From Bacillota bacterium (GTDB taxonomy: Bacteria; Bacillota; Clostridia; Christensenellales; Aristaeellaceae), in contig JAEWTC010000027.1 in the NCBI GenBank assembly GCA_023459675.1, positions 1 to 7,732 on the forward strand: DNA of 7,732 nucleotides. Reading direction: 5' to 3'. This document shows, piece by piece, positions 1-5,996 of the stretch. A program made the position numbers and the translations under genes. The notes under the pieces were generated by a model that was given only the letters and a program-made list of their open reading frames with translations, made no database searches and was not told where the DNA came from. How positions within the stretch are numbered: position 1 is the first letter of the stretch; each line of letters opens with the position of its first letter.

Positions 1-704
1 CCTTTCTGGTAGTCCGCGTCCGATTCGATATCCACCGCGCCGCTGACGAGATAGGCATGCGGCGCAACGCCGCGCATCCATTGCCAGGGCTTCTGCTTTA
101 GAATTGCTTCAAACGCAGGGTCGGTCAGGCGGAGCATGTTCGGGCGCACAACCATATAATGGTCCGTCTGCTCGCGCATGATGATCGCTTCCGCGGTCTC
201 TTCTCCGTATGCCGAAATCAGCTTCTCAATCAGCCACACCGGCATGCTTCCCATGATGTGCAGATATTGTTTCAGATCGTCTTCCCGTTTCGGCCAGGGA
301 AGCTCATCTTTCCTGCGGGCTAAATTGCGGAGCACTGCATTGATGAAGCCGGAGGCTCCTTCCATTTTCACAATGTGAGCAAGCTTCACGCCTTCGTTCA
401 CGGCTGCGCTGTCCGGTACTCGCTGATGAAAAAGGATCTGGCAAGCGCTCAGGCGTAATATATCGCGCTGAATGAGATCGCCCGTGGGGCGGTCCATGAG
501 GAAATCCAGCGCGAAGTCGATCTGTTCCTGTTTTTCCAGCGTCGTATAAATTATACTGGTCACTAACCGGCGGTCGTTTGAAGCCAGCCTGCTTTCCCGC
601 AAGCGGTTTTGAATGGCCAGCGAGGCATATGCGCCTCTCTCGTGAATGTCCAGCAGAATATCAAGCGCAACCAAACGCGCGTTGGGTGGATAATGTGGAT
701 TCAT
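1..704 (-). CDS. rsmB: 16S rRNA (cytosine-C5) methyltransferase RsmB (Sun/Fmu), N-terminal part, cut by the window edge
   Basis: RsmB methylates C967 (E. coli numbering) of 16S rRNA using S-adenosylmethionine. I translated 234 complete codons from an ATG at 704-702; the frame stays open to base 1. Residues 1-140 form the NusB-like RNA-binding domain that begins RsmB proteins: DRRLVTSIIYTTLEKQ at 44-59, the 'A-VNE-V-LA' type segment AAVNEGVKLAH at 100-110, and GFINAVLRNLARR at 119-131. Residues from about 145 begin the linker before the Rossmann methyltransferase domain. The SAM-binding motifs and catalytic cysteines lie beyond the window, so completeness cannot be judged; the family is usually about 430-450 residues. 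The start is fixed by an ATGA overlap with the fmt stop and by GAGG at 715-712, seven bases upstream. A free NusB protein is excluded because the frame continues well past the NusB domain. Position next to def-fmt is the common bacterial arrangement. Confidence 0.93.
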   Translation of the reverse strand, partial: MNPHYPPNARLVALDILLDIHERGAYASLAIQNRLRESRLASNDRRLVTSIIYTTLEKQEQIDFALDFLMDRPTGDLIQRDILRLSACQILFHQRVPDSAAVNEGVKLAHIVKMEGASGFINAVLRNLARRKDELPWPKREDDLKQYLHIMGSMPVWLIEKLISAYGEETAEAIIMREQTDHYMVVRPNMLRLTDPAFEAILKQKPWQWMRGVAPHAYLVSGAVDIESDADYQK

Positions 705-1642
705 ATGCTTGCCTCTTTCAGCGGTTTGCCAACCTGGATGGAATGCCCGAGCAAAAAGGCTCTGGCGGTCATTCGTTTGGAGTTGGGCGCTTGGATTTCC
801 GTGAGCTCCAGCGCGCCGCTGCCCGTGGAGACGATCAGGCCTTGCTTTGCGTCCGCGGCCAGAACCATACCGGGCTCCGCCTGCTTCTGCACGGCGGCTT
901 GCTGCGCCATCCAAACCTTCAGATCTCCGTTTGCAAGCTGCACATAAGCGCAAGGCCAGGGGTTCATCGCGCGCACCTGACAGGCCAACGCGCGCGCAGG
1001 GTGCGTGAACTCCATTCGTCCCATTTCCTTTTTCAGCATCGGATCGTACGTCATCTGATCTTGGTTTTGCGGTGTTCTGGGACACTCGCCTGCTTCCAGA
1101 AGACGAACGGTTTCCATCATCAGATCCGCGCCGACCTGGGACAGCGTTTCCAACAGGCTGCCCGTCGTTGCATCGGCCGTTATGGACACCTCTTGCTGCA
1201 AAAGTATGTCGCCCGTATCAATGCCGGCGTCCGTCATCATCGTCGTAATGCCTGTCACAGAGTCATCCTGCCAGATTGCCCAGCAAACCGGAGCGGCGCC
1301 GCGGTGGCGCGGCAGCAGCGAAGCGTGTACGTTCACCGTGCCGATTTTTGGCACGTCGAGCGTCGCCTGGCTCAAAATCTGCCCGAAAGCCGCGGTTACG
1401 CACAGGTCCGGCTCTAGCGCTTGCAGATCGTTCAAACCGTCCACGCGTATTTTTTTAGGTTGAAAGACGGGAATGCCGTATTGAAGCGCAAGCTCTTTCA
1501 CGGGGCTCATCTGAACCTTCACACCCCGGCCCTTGGGTTTATCGGGCTGCGTAAACACGCCCGCAATCGTGTGATGCGAGCGCAGAAGGGCCTCCAGTGC
1601 CGGAACCGCAAACTGCGGCGTTCCCATGAAAACTATTCTCAT
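701..1642 (-). CDS. fmt: Methionyl-tRNA formyltransferase
   Basis: Fmt transfers a formyl group from 10-formyltetrahydrofolate to the amino group of Met on initiator tRNA, in the cytoplasm. The 313 residues match the usual length (about 310-320). The N-terminal formyltransferase domain opens with FMGTPQFAVPALEAL (5-19). QPDKPKGRG (32-40) corresponds to the loop that recognises the tRNA acceptor end. The active-site block NVHASLLPRHRGAAP (104-118) carries the Asn and His, and GIDTGDIL (140-147) carries the catalytic Asp142. The C-terminal OB-like tRNA-binding domain covers about 205-313 and contains LTEIQAPNSKRMTARAFLLG near the end. The ATG at 1642-1640 overlaps the def stop as ATGA and has AGGAG at 1652-1648, five bases upstream and inside the last def codons, so translational coupling to def is likely. 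The stop overlaps the rsmB start in the same way. SLLPRHRG in place of the common SLLPKYRG is a conservative variant. All key residues are present. Confidence 0.97.
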   Translation of the reverse strand: MRIVFMGTPQFAVPALEALLRSHHTIAGVFTQPDKPKGRGVKVQMSPVKELALQYGIPVFQPKKIRVDGLNDLQALEPDLCVTAAFGQILSQATLDVPKIGTVNVHASLLPRHRGAAPVCWAIWQDDSVTGITTMMTDAGIDTGDILLQQEVSITADATTGSLLETLSQVGADLMMETVRLLEAGECPRTPQNQDQMTYDPMLKKEMGRMEFTHPARALACQVRAMNPWPCAYVQLANGDLKVWMAQQAAVQKQAEPGMVLAADAKQGLIVSTGSGALELTEIQAPNSKRMTARAFLLGHSIQVGKPLKEASI

Positions 1643-2142
1643 AGCGTCTCCTGTTCGTCGCCGTTTTCCTCTTCTTCCAGATCATCCTCGTCATAGAAGA
1701 TCTCGTGATCCATAATATCAACGTAGAGCACGCCGTTGAGATGGTCAATCTCGTGGCAAAGCGCGCGCGCGCAGAAGCCTTCGCCCGTCGCCTCGAAGAA
1801 CTCGCCCTTGGCGTTCTGCGCCCTGACGGTTACCTTCATCGGACGCTTTACAAAGCCGACGCGTTCGGGCACGCTCAGGCAGCCTTCCGAACCGCTCTGC
1901 TCCCCCTCGGCCGCAATGATCTCCGGGTTGACCAGCTGGAACGTCTGCTCCCCGACCTCCACAACGCAGCAGCGCTTCAGTACGCCCACCTGGGGAGCGG
2001 CCAACCCGGCGCCGTTATTTTCCCGCATGGTGTCCAGCAGGTCGTCCAGAAATGTTTGGAGCCTGGGATTGAACTTCGTAACCGGCTTGCTGATCATCCG
2101 CAGCTTGTCGTTTCCGATGGTGATGATTTTCCGGATTGCCAT
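1639..2142 (-). CDS. def: Peptide deformylase
   Basis: Def is a metalloenzyme (usually Fe2+) that removes the N-formyl group from nascent proteins at the ribosome, undoing the action of the neighbouring fmt product. The 167 residues match a type 1 deformylase (E. coli has 169). All three signature motifs are intact: GAGLAAPQVG (44-53), EGCLSVP (86-92) with metal ligand Cys88, and HEIDHLNG (130-137) with ligands His130 and His134 and catalytic Glu131. The ATG at 2142 is chosen because AGGAG lies eight bases upstream and MAIRKI is a normal family N-terminus; an in-frame ATG at 2199 lies inside priA and would add 19 unrelated residues. The last 20 or so residues form an unusually acidic tail (DEDDLEEEENGDEQE at 151-165). 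The gene sits 14 bases after the priA stop and shares ATGA with fmt. No insertion typical of longer Gram-positive type 2 enzymes is evident. Confidence 0.97.
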   Translation of the reverse strand: MAIRKIITIGNDKLRMISKPVTKFNPRLQTFLDDLLDTMRENNGAGLAAPQVGVLKRCCVVEVGEQTFQLVNPEIIAAEGEQSGSEGCLSVPERVGFVKRPMKVTVRAQNAKGEFFEATGEGFCARALCHEIDHLNGVLYVDIMDHEIFYDEDDLEEEENGDEQETL

Positions 2143-2150
2143 TGCGCATT

Positions 2151-2155
2151 CTCCT
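2151..2155 (-). promoter_or_regulatory. Ribosome binding site of def, merged with tandem priA stops
   Basis: On the minus strand the priA stop TAG (2159-2157) is followed at once by a second in-frame TAG (2156-2154), and that second stop merges into the SD AGGAG (2155-2151). The spacing to the def ATG at 2142 is eight bases, close to optimal. This supports the 167-residue Def start over the upstream in-frame ATG. Confidence 0.8.
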
Positions 2156-2156
2156 A

Positions 2157-4397
2157 CTACATTAAATTCGACGGATTGAGTTCGTAGTAAACCTGGCAAA
2201 ACTCGTCTGTTTCCTGCGCAAGTTCACTTAAAAAATCGAGCACCGGTTTTGCGTCCGCATGTTCAAACAATTTCAAAAGCACGTGATACCGGTATAACCC
2301 ACGTATTTTCCCGATCGGCGCTTCATCAGCCCTGACCAGCAGCACGCGTTTCTTCTGCAGTGGTTTGACGGCGAGATACTCCTCCACCCTTTGCAACAGA
2401 TCCTCGTTTTTGCGCTTTGCCTGGTCTGCGTTCTGCCCTTCCACAAGCAACCGGGCAAAAACCGTGAAGGGCGGATACAGCCCCGTGCGTCTTCGGTTAA
2501 ACTCGTCGGTAAAAAAGGCCCGGTAATCCTGCGCGGCCGCGGATACGATGCAGGGATGCTCCGGTTTATAGGTCTGGACGATCACTTCGCCCGGTTCCTC
2601 GGCGCGTCCCGCGCGTCCTGCCATTTGCGTGATCAGCTGGAAGGTGCGTTCCTGTGCGCGGTAATCCTGCACGAAAAGGGATAAATCCGCCGCGATGATG
2701 CCAACGATCGTCACCTTCGGATAATCCAGGCCTTTGGCAATCATCTGCGTTCCGATCAGCACCTGCGCCTTTTCCTGGCGAAACGCCGTCAGCATCTGAT
2801 AATGCGAGTCTTTCCTACGGGTGGTGTCGTTATCCATTCGCAGGCTTTTCACCCCGGGAAACAACCTGTGAAACTCCTCCTCCACCTTCTGCGTTCCGCA
2901 GCCGAAATAGCGGATGTATTTGCTGCCGCAGCTTGGGCATACCGCAGGAAGCGGCTCCGTATGGCCGCACAGATGGCAGTGAAGGGCTCCCTGCGCGTCT
3001 TCCCCAGTCTGGTGAAGCGTAAGGCTTACGTCGCAACGGTCGCATTTCATTACGTATCCGCAGCTGCGGCAGCTTACGAATGTATTATACCCGCGCCGGT
3101 TCAAAAATAACATCGCCTGCTGGCCTTTGGCAAAGCAAGTGGCCAATTTCTGCTTTAGCAGCGCGGAGAATACGGAGCGGTTGCCGGCCGCAAGTTCGCT
3201 TCGCATATCGACAACCTGTACGGCGGGCATCGGCCGGTTGTGGATGCGGCTTGGCATTTCCACCAGCATATAATCGCCGCGCATCGCCTGCGCGAAGCTG
3301 AGTATGCTTGGCGTCGCGCTGGAAAGAAGCAGCGTGGCTTGCTCGTGCTTGGCGCGAAACAAGGCAACCTTGCGCGCGTCATAGCGTGGATGATGGTCGC
3401 TCAGATAGGATTGCTCGTGTTCCTCGTCGATCACGATCAAGCCCAGGTTTTCCAACGGCGCAAAAATGGCGGACCGGGCGCCGATCACAACGTTCGCATC
3501 GCCCAAACGGATCCGCTGCCACTCGTCCACCCGCTGTCCGTCGGTCAGATTGCTGTGGAGAACGGCGGTGTGAGGGCCGAAGCGGTTGCGAAACCAAAGT
3601 ACCATCTGCGGCGTAAGCGCGATTTCCGGTACGAGAATGATCGCCGACTTCCCCATTGTCAGCACGGTTTCCACCATCGCAAGATAAACTTCCGTTTTCC
3701 CGCTGCCGGTTACGCCGTGCAGCAAAAACGATCCCGTTCCATTCCGAAGGCTTGGCAGCATCGCGGCAAGCGCGTTCTCCTGTTCGTCGGTCAAAACAGG
3801 CGCGCTGTTGGGTGTTATCGCCATATCCTCATAGGGCCTGCGCAGCTCCTGCTGCTCGCTTTGCACAACGTATCCGTCCGCGATCAGCTGCTTTACGGCA
3901 TCACCGGGCGCGGCTACCCATTGGCCAAGCTCGGCAAGGCTGCGCGCGACGCCGTCCGAAAGAACGCGCAGGATCATTTTGCGCTTCTGCGATTTCCCCT
4001 GCTTCCCAATCGCATCGTCTGCGTTCGTTTGCGGCGAAATCTGAAAATAAGCGATCTTCTTGCTTTGGGTGCGGCCTGTGCGAAGCGCGGCCGGCAGCAT
4101 CAGCCGCAGCGTTTCCGAAAGCGGACAGTGATCTTCCGACGCCAGAGCCTTCGCAAGCTCCATCAGCTGCGCCGGTATGGCGGGAAACGCGTCAAGCGTG
4201 CTGATGATGGCCTTCAGCCGCTCCGCGGGGACGTCGCTTTCATCGGTGAGATCGGTAATAATGCCGTTTACCTTGCGGTTGCCAAGCGGAACCAGAACGC
4301 GCATGCCAACAAGCGCCGTCATCTCCCCTGGAATCAGGTAGGAGAAGGGCTTTGCAACGTTTGTATGCACAACATCAACAACCACATGAGCGATCAA
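2157..4397 (-). CDS. priA: Primosomal replication-restart helicase PriA
   Basis: PriA is a superfamily 2 3'-5' helicase that recognises stalled or D-loop forks and reloads the replicative helicase. With the TTG start I prefer (4397), it has 746 residues, near the usual 730-800. Order: N-terminal 3'-end-binding domain (about 1-105, IAHVVVDVV at 2-10), a winged-helix-like segment (about 140-190), helicase lobe 1 with Walker A GVTGSGKT (228-235) and DEEH (324-327), then lobe 2. Lobe 2 holds the zinc module, with eight cysteines in four CxxC pairs (443/446, 452/455, 474/477, 487/490), and ends with QMAGRAGR (591-598). The C-terminal domain finishes at NPSNLM. A ninth cysteine sits in FGCGTQKVEEEF, where I would expect a small or hydroxyl residue. 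An in-frame GTG at 4406 would add three residues, but the best SD favours TTG. No motif is lost, so the helicase should be active. Confidence 0.97.
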   Translation of the reverse strand: MIAHVVVDVVHTNVAKPFSYLIPGEMTALVGMRVLVPLGNRKVNGIITDLTDESDVPAERLKAIISTLDAFPAIPAQLMELAKALASEDHCPLSETLRLMLPAALRTGRTQSKKIAYFQISPQTNADDAIGKQGKSQKRKMILRVLSDGVARSLAELGQWVAAPGDAVKQLIADGYVVQSEQQELRRPYEDMAITPNSAPVLTDEQENALAAMLPSLRNGTGSFLLHGVTGSGKTEVYLAMVETVLTMGKSAIILVPEIALTPQMVLWFRNRFGPHTAVLHSNLTDGQRVDEWQRIRLGDANVVIGARSAIFAPLENLGLIVIDEEHEQSYLSDHHPRYDARKVALFRAKHEQATLLLSSATPSILSFAQAMRGDYMLVEMPSRIHNRPMPAVQVVDMRSELAAGNRSVFSALLKQKLATCFAKGQQAMLFLNRRGYNTFVSCRSCGYVMKCDRCDVSLTLHQTGEDAQGALHCHLCGHTEPLPAVCPSCGSKYIRYFGCGTQKVEEEFHRLFPGVKSLRMDNDTTRRKDSHYQMLTAFRQEKAQVLIGTQMIAKGLDYPKVTIVGIIAADLSLFVQDYRAQERTFQLITQMAGRAGRAEEPGEVIVQTYKPEHPCIVSAAAQDYRAFFTDEFNRRRTGLYPPFTVFARLLVEGQNADQAKRKNEDLLQRVEEYLAVKPLQKKRVLLVRADEAPIGKIRGLYRYHVLLKLFEHADAKPVLDFLSELAQETDEFCQVYYELNPSNLM

Positions 4398-4402
4398 CGC
4401 AT

Positions 4403-4409
4403 TCACCTC
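4403..4409 (-). promoter_or_regulatory. Ribosome binding site that decides the priA start (TTG at 4397)
   Basis: GAGGTGA on the minus strand (4409-4403) is a seven-base match to the anti-SD complement (AAGGAGGTGA). It is five bases from the TTG at 4397-4395, an ideal distance. The upstream GTG at 4406-4404 lies inside this site and has no purine-rich motif of its own at a suitable distance. The site also overlaps the stop codon TGA (4410-4408) of the carboxypeptidase gene, which suggests that ribosomes finishing that gene help start priA. Confidence 0.7.
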
Positions 4410-5895
4410 AACGGAAGTAACGGGTTTTCGGCTTGGGGATATGCATCTTTTTACAGCGTTTGTTTTTTTTGCGGAACAGTTTGACTAGTAGGAGCACAAT
4501 ACCGATAAGCAGAAATACCGGCCACCCGATCAGAAAAATGGCCTCAATGGAGAACGGCGGGAACGGATTGGCGTCTGCGTAGGTCTCGTCCTTGATTTCC
4601 GCGATGGTTTTTGGAGCGTTTTCCCGGCGCGCAATGGAGCGCGTGGCATACAGGTCGTATACGGCGGGCTCGCTGCCGTCCGAGGGATAATACGTCAGCG
4701 TACCGAAGACCTCGCCGGCTGTGATCGGCGTCGCGTTGTTCTCACGCGTGAACTCGATCAACACGTTCTCGCGGAGGTTTCTTGCCATTTCCTCCACTTC
4801 GGCCTTCGTTGTGACGATCATCACGGGCGCCGTTTCCGCGCGCGCGCGAATGCCCAGCTCCAGTCGGCCGAGGTTGGTATCATCCATCGAATAACCGGAG
4901 GTGGAAATTTCCGTTGGGTTCATGGCGTATAATTCCATCGGTGTTACGCTTACAAACTGCGTAAAGCCGTACTCCATGAGTTTTTTGGAATCCGTCCACC
5001 GGCCGTCGCGGGTGGAGTAGAAGACAACGGATATGAGTTCCACGCCGTTTCTCTCCGCCGCGCCTACATAACAATACCCGGCCCGGTTCAAAAAGCCCGT
5101 TTTAATGCCGATCGCATTAGGATAGTAAAACGTATTATCGTCCGCCTGATTCAGCCAGTTGGTATCCGTACCGATCAAAACACGCGAACCTTGCATATTG
5201 CTGCGCGGCAGGCTATAGGTGTAGGTCTTTGCGATATCGCGGAAAAGATCGTTTTTCATGGCTTCCTGCGCAATCTTTGCCATGTCTCTTGCCGTCGTAT
5301 AATGATTGATATCGTCAAGCCCGCTCGGATTGGTGAAATGGGTTTGCGTACAGCCGATTCTGGCCGCCGCTTTGTTCATGACGTCCGCAAACGCGGAGAC
5401 GCTTCCCACCAGCGTTTCCGCGATCAGGTTTGCCCCGTCGTTGCCGGAACGAACGAACGTTGCGTAGAGCAGATCTTTGAAGTTGATCGTCTCGCCGATG
5501 GAGAGCGGAATGGAAGAGCTGCCCTCCGGCAAATTCACGGATACGGAACTTGCGGTTGCGGTAGAGTTGAGATCGCCTAAAACAATCCCTAAAAAGACCG
5601 TCAGGATTTTTGTGGTGGACGCCGGGTACATGATCTGGTCCGCGTTCTTTTCAAAAATCACCGTACCGCTTTTTGCCTCGATCAATATGGCGGATTTTGC
5701 ATACAGCTGCTCCGCAAGCAGCGCTTCCGGGTACGCCTCGTTATACTCCGCAACGCCAGATGGCAGGGAAGGCGCAACATACACGGCCTCCGGCAGCACA
5801 TCCTGCGCGGATGCGGCGGGCAACGTGACGCCCAACAGGAGCACGGCGGTAACGATCGCCTGGATAACAGCCGTAATCCGTTTGCCAACGCGCAT
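4408..5895 (-). CDS. Serine-type D-alanyl-D-alanine carboxypeptidase (S11 family, PBP5/DacF-like), membrane-anchored
   Basis: This low-molecular-weight penicillin-binding protein removes the terminal D-Ala from peptidoglycan stem pentapeptides outside the membrane. It has 495 residues from the ATG at 5895. Residues 1-30 are a signal peptide with a basic start, a hydrophobic core and a likely cleavage after ASA (28-30). The S11 catalytic domain spans about 63-300 with all three motifs: STTK (nucleophile Ser93, Lys96), SGN (150-152) and KTG (265-267). A mostly beta C-terminal region follows (about 320-425). A hydrophobic segment at about 453-473 (IFLIGWPVFLLIGIVLLLV) is a true membrane span, not the amphipathic anchor of classical PBP5. 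A strongly basic tail (FRKKNKRCKK onward) should stay in the cytoplasm. It is longer than many DacF proteins (about 390) because of the linker, span and tail. A TTG directly before the ATG (5898) is also in frame and sits slightly closer to the SD. Which dac paralogue it is (dacF or dacB type) cannot be told from sequence alone. Confidence 0.93.
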   Translation of the reverse strand: MRVGKRITAVIQAIVTAVLLLGVTLPAASAQDVLPEAVYVAPSLPSGVAEYNEAYPEALLAEQLYAKSAILIEAKSGTVIFEKNADQIMYPASTTKILTVFLGIVLGDLNSTATASSVSVNLPEGSSSIPLSIGETINFKDLLYATFVRSGNDGANLIAETLVGSVSAFADVMNKAAARIGCTQTHFTNPSGLDDINHYTTARDMAKIAQEAMKNDLFRDIAKTYTYSLPRSNMQGSRVLIGTDTNWLNQADDNTFYYPNAIGIKTGFLNRAGYCYVGAAERNGVELISVVFYSTRDGRWTDSKKLMEYGFTQFVSVTPMELYAMNPTEISTSGYSMDDTNLGRLELGIRARAETAPVMIVTTKAEVEEMARNLRENVLIEFTRENNATPITAGEVFGTLTYYPSDGSEPAVYDLYATRSIARRENAPKTIAEIKDETYADANPFPPFSIEAIFLIGWPVFLLIGIVLLLVKLFRKKNKRCKKMHIPKPKTRYFR

Positions 5896-5905
5896 CAACC
5901 GCAGT

Positions 5906-5911
5906 CCTCCT
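5906..5911 (-). promoter_or_regulatory. Ribosome binding site of the D,D-carboxypeptidase gene
   Basis: AGGAGG (5911-5906, minus strand) is a full consensus SD. It lies seven bases from the TTG at 5898 and ten bases from the ATG at 5895. Both are in frame and differ by one residue ahead of the signal peptide. I prefer ATG for codon type, although spacing slightly favours TTG; the mature protein is the same either way. Confidence 0.8.
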
Positions 5912-5933
5912 GTGTTCCATATCGTAAGCTATT

Positions 5934-5962
5934 ATTATACTGTCAAGCCGTACGTTTGTCCA
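5934..5962 (-). promoter_or_regulatory. Probable sigma-A-type promoter for the carboxypeptidase-priA-def-fmt-rsmB run
   Basis: On the minus strand TGGACA (5962-5957, five of six matches to the -35 consensus) is followed after exactly 17 bases by a perfect TATAAT (5939-5934). Transcription would start near 5925-5929, giving a leader of about 30 bases that contains the AGGAGG site. A second, perfect -35 box TTGACA (5946-5941) lies within the spacer, but its best partner at 17 bases, GATATG (5923-5918), matches at only three positions. It is the only clear promoter I found upstream of the five-gene run. Prediction from sequence only. Confidence 0.7.
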
Positions 5963-5996
5963 ATGCGCAGGCAGTTTGTAATCATTGTGAAGCTGC
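5963..5996. other. Short intergenic stretch between the addB stop and the promoter
   Basis: This stretch follows the addB stop TAA (5999-5997, minus strand). I see no strong hairpin with a T-run that would act as an intrinsic terminator, so addB transcripts may read through into the carboxypeptidase gene in addition to its own promoter. No other element is recognisable here. Confidence 0.4.

Noticed and set aside
578..1417. 279-codon open frame on the plus strand, antisense to fmt and rsmB
   Set aside because: It shadows two well-supported genes and shows no domain or low-complexity pattern of a real protein.
2143..2199. Longer Def start at the in-frame ATG 2199
   Set aside because: It would add 19 residues that overlap the priA coding end and match no deformylase N-terminus; the ATG at 2142 has a well-placed AGGAG.
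3240..4484. 414-codon open frame on the plus strand, antisense to priA
   Set aside because: It lies almost entirely opposite priA, whose helicase and zinc motifs are intact. The translation is rich in Arg, His and Gln with no recognisable domain, as expected for the complement of a GC-rich gene, and I noticed no SD supporting it.
5960..5990. CAATG...CATTG inverted repeat after addB as a terminator
   Set aside because: The stem is only five base pairs with a 17-base loop and no T-run follows; the right arm also runs into the -35 region.
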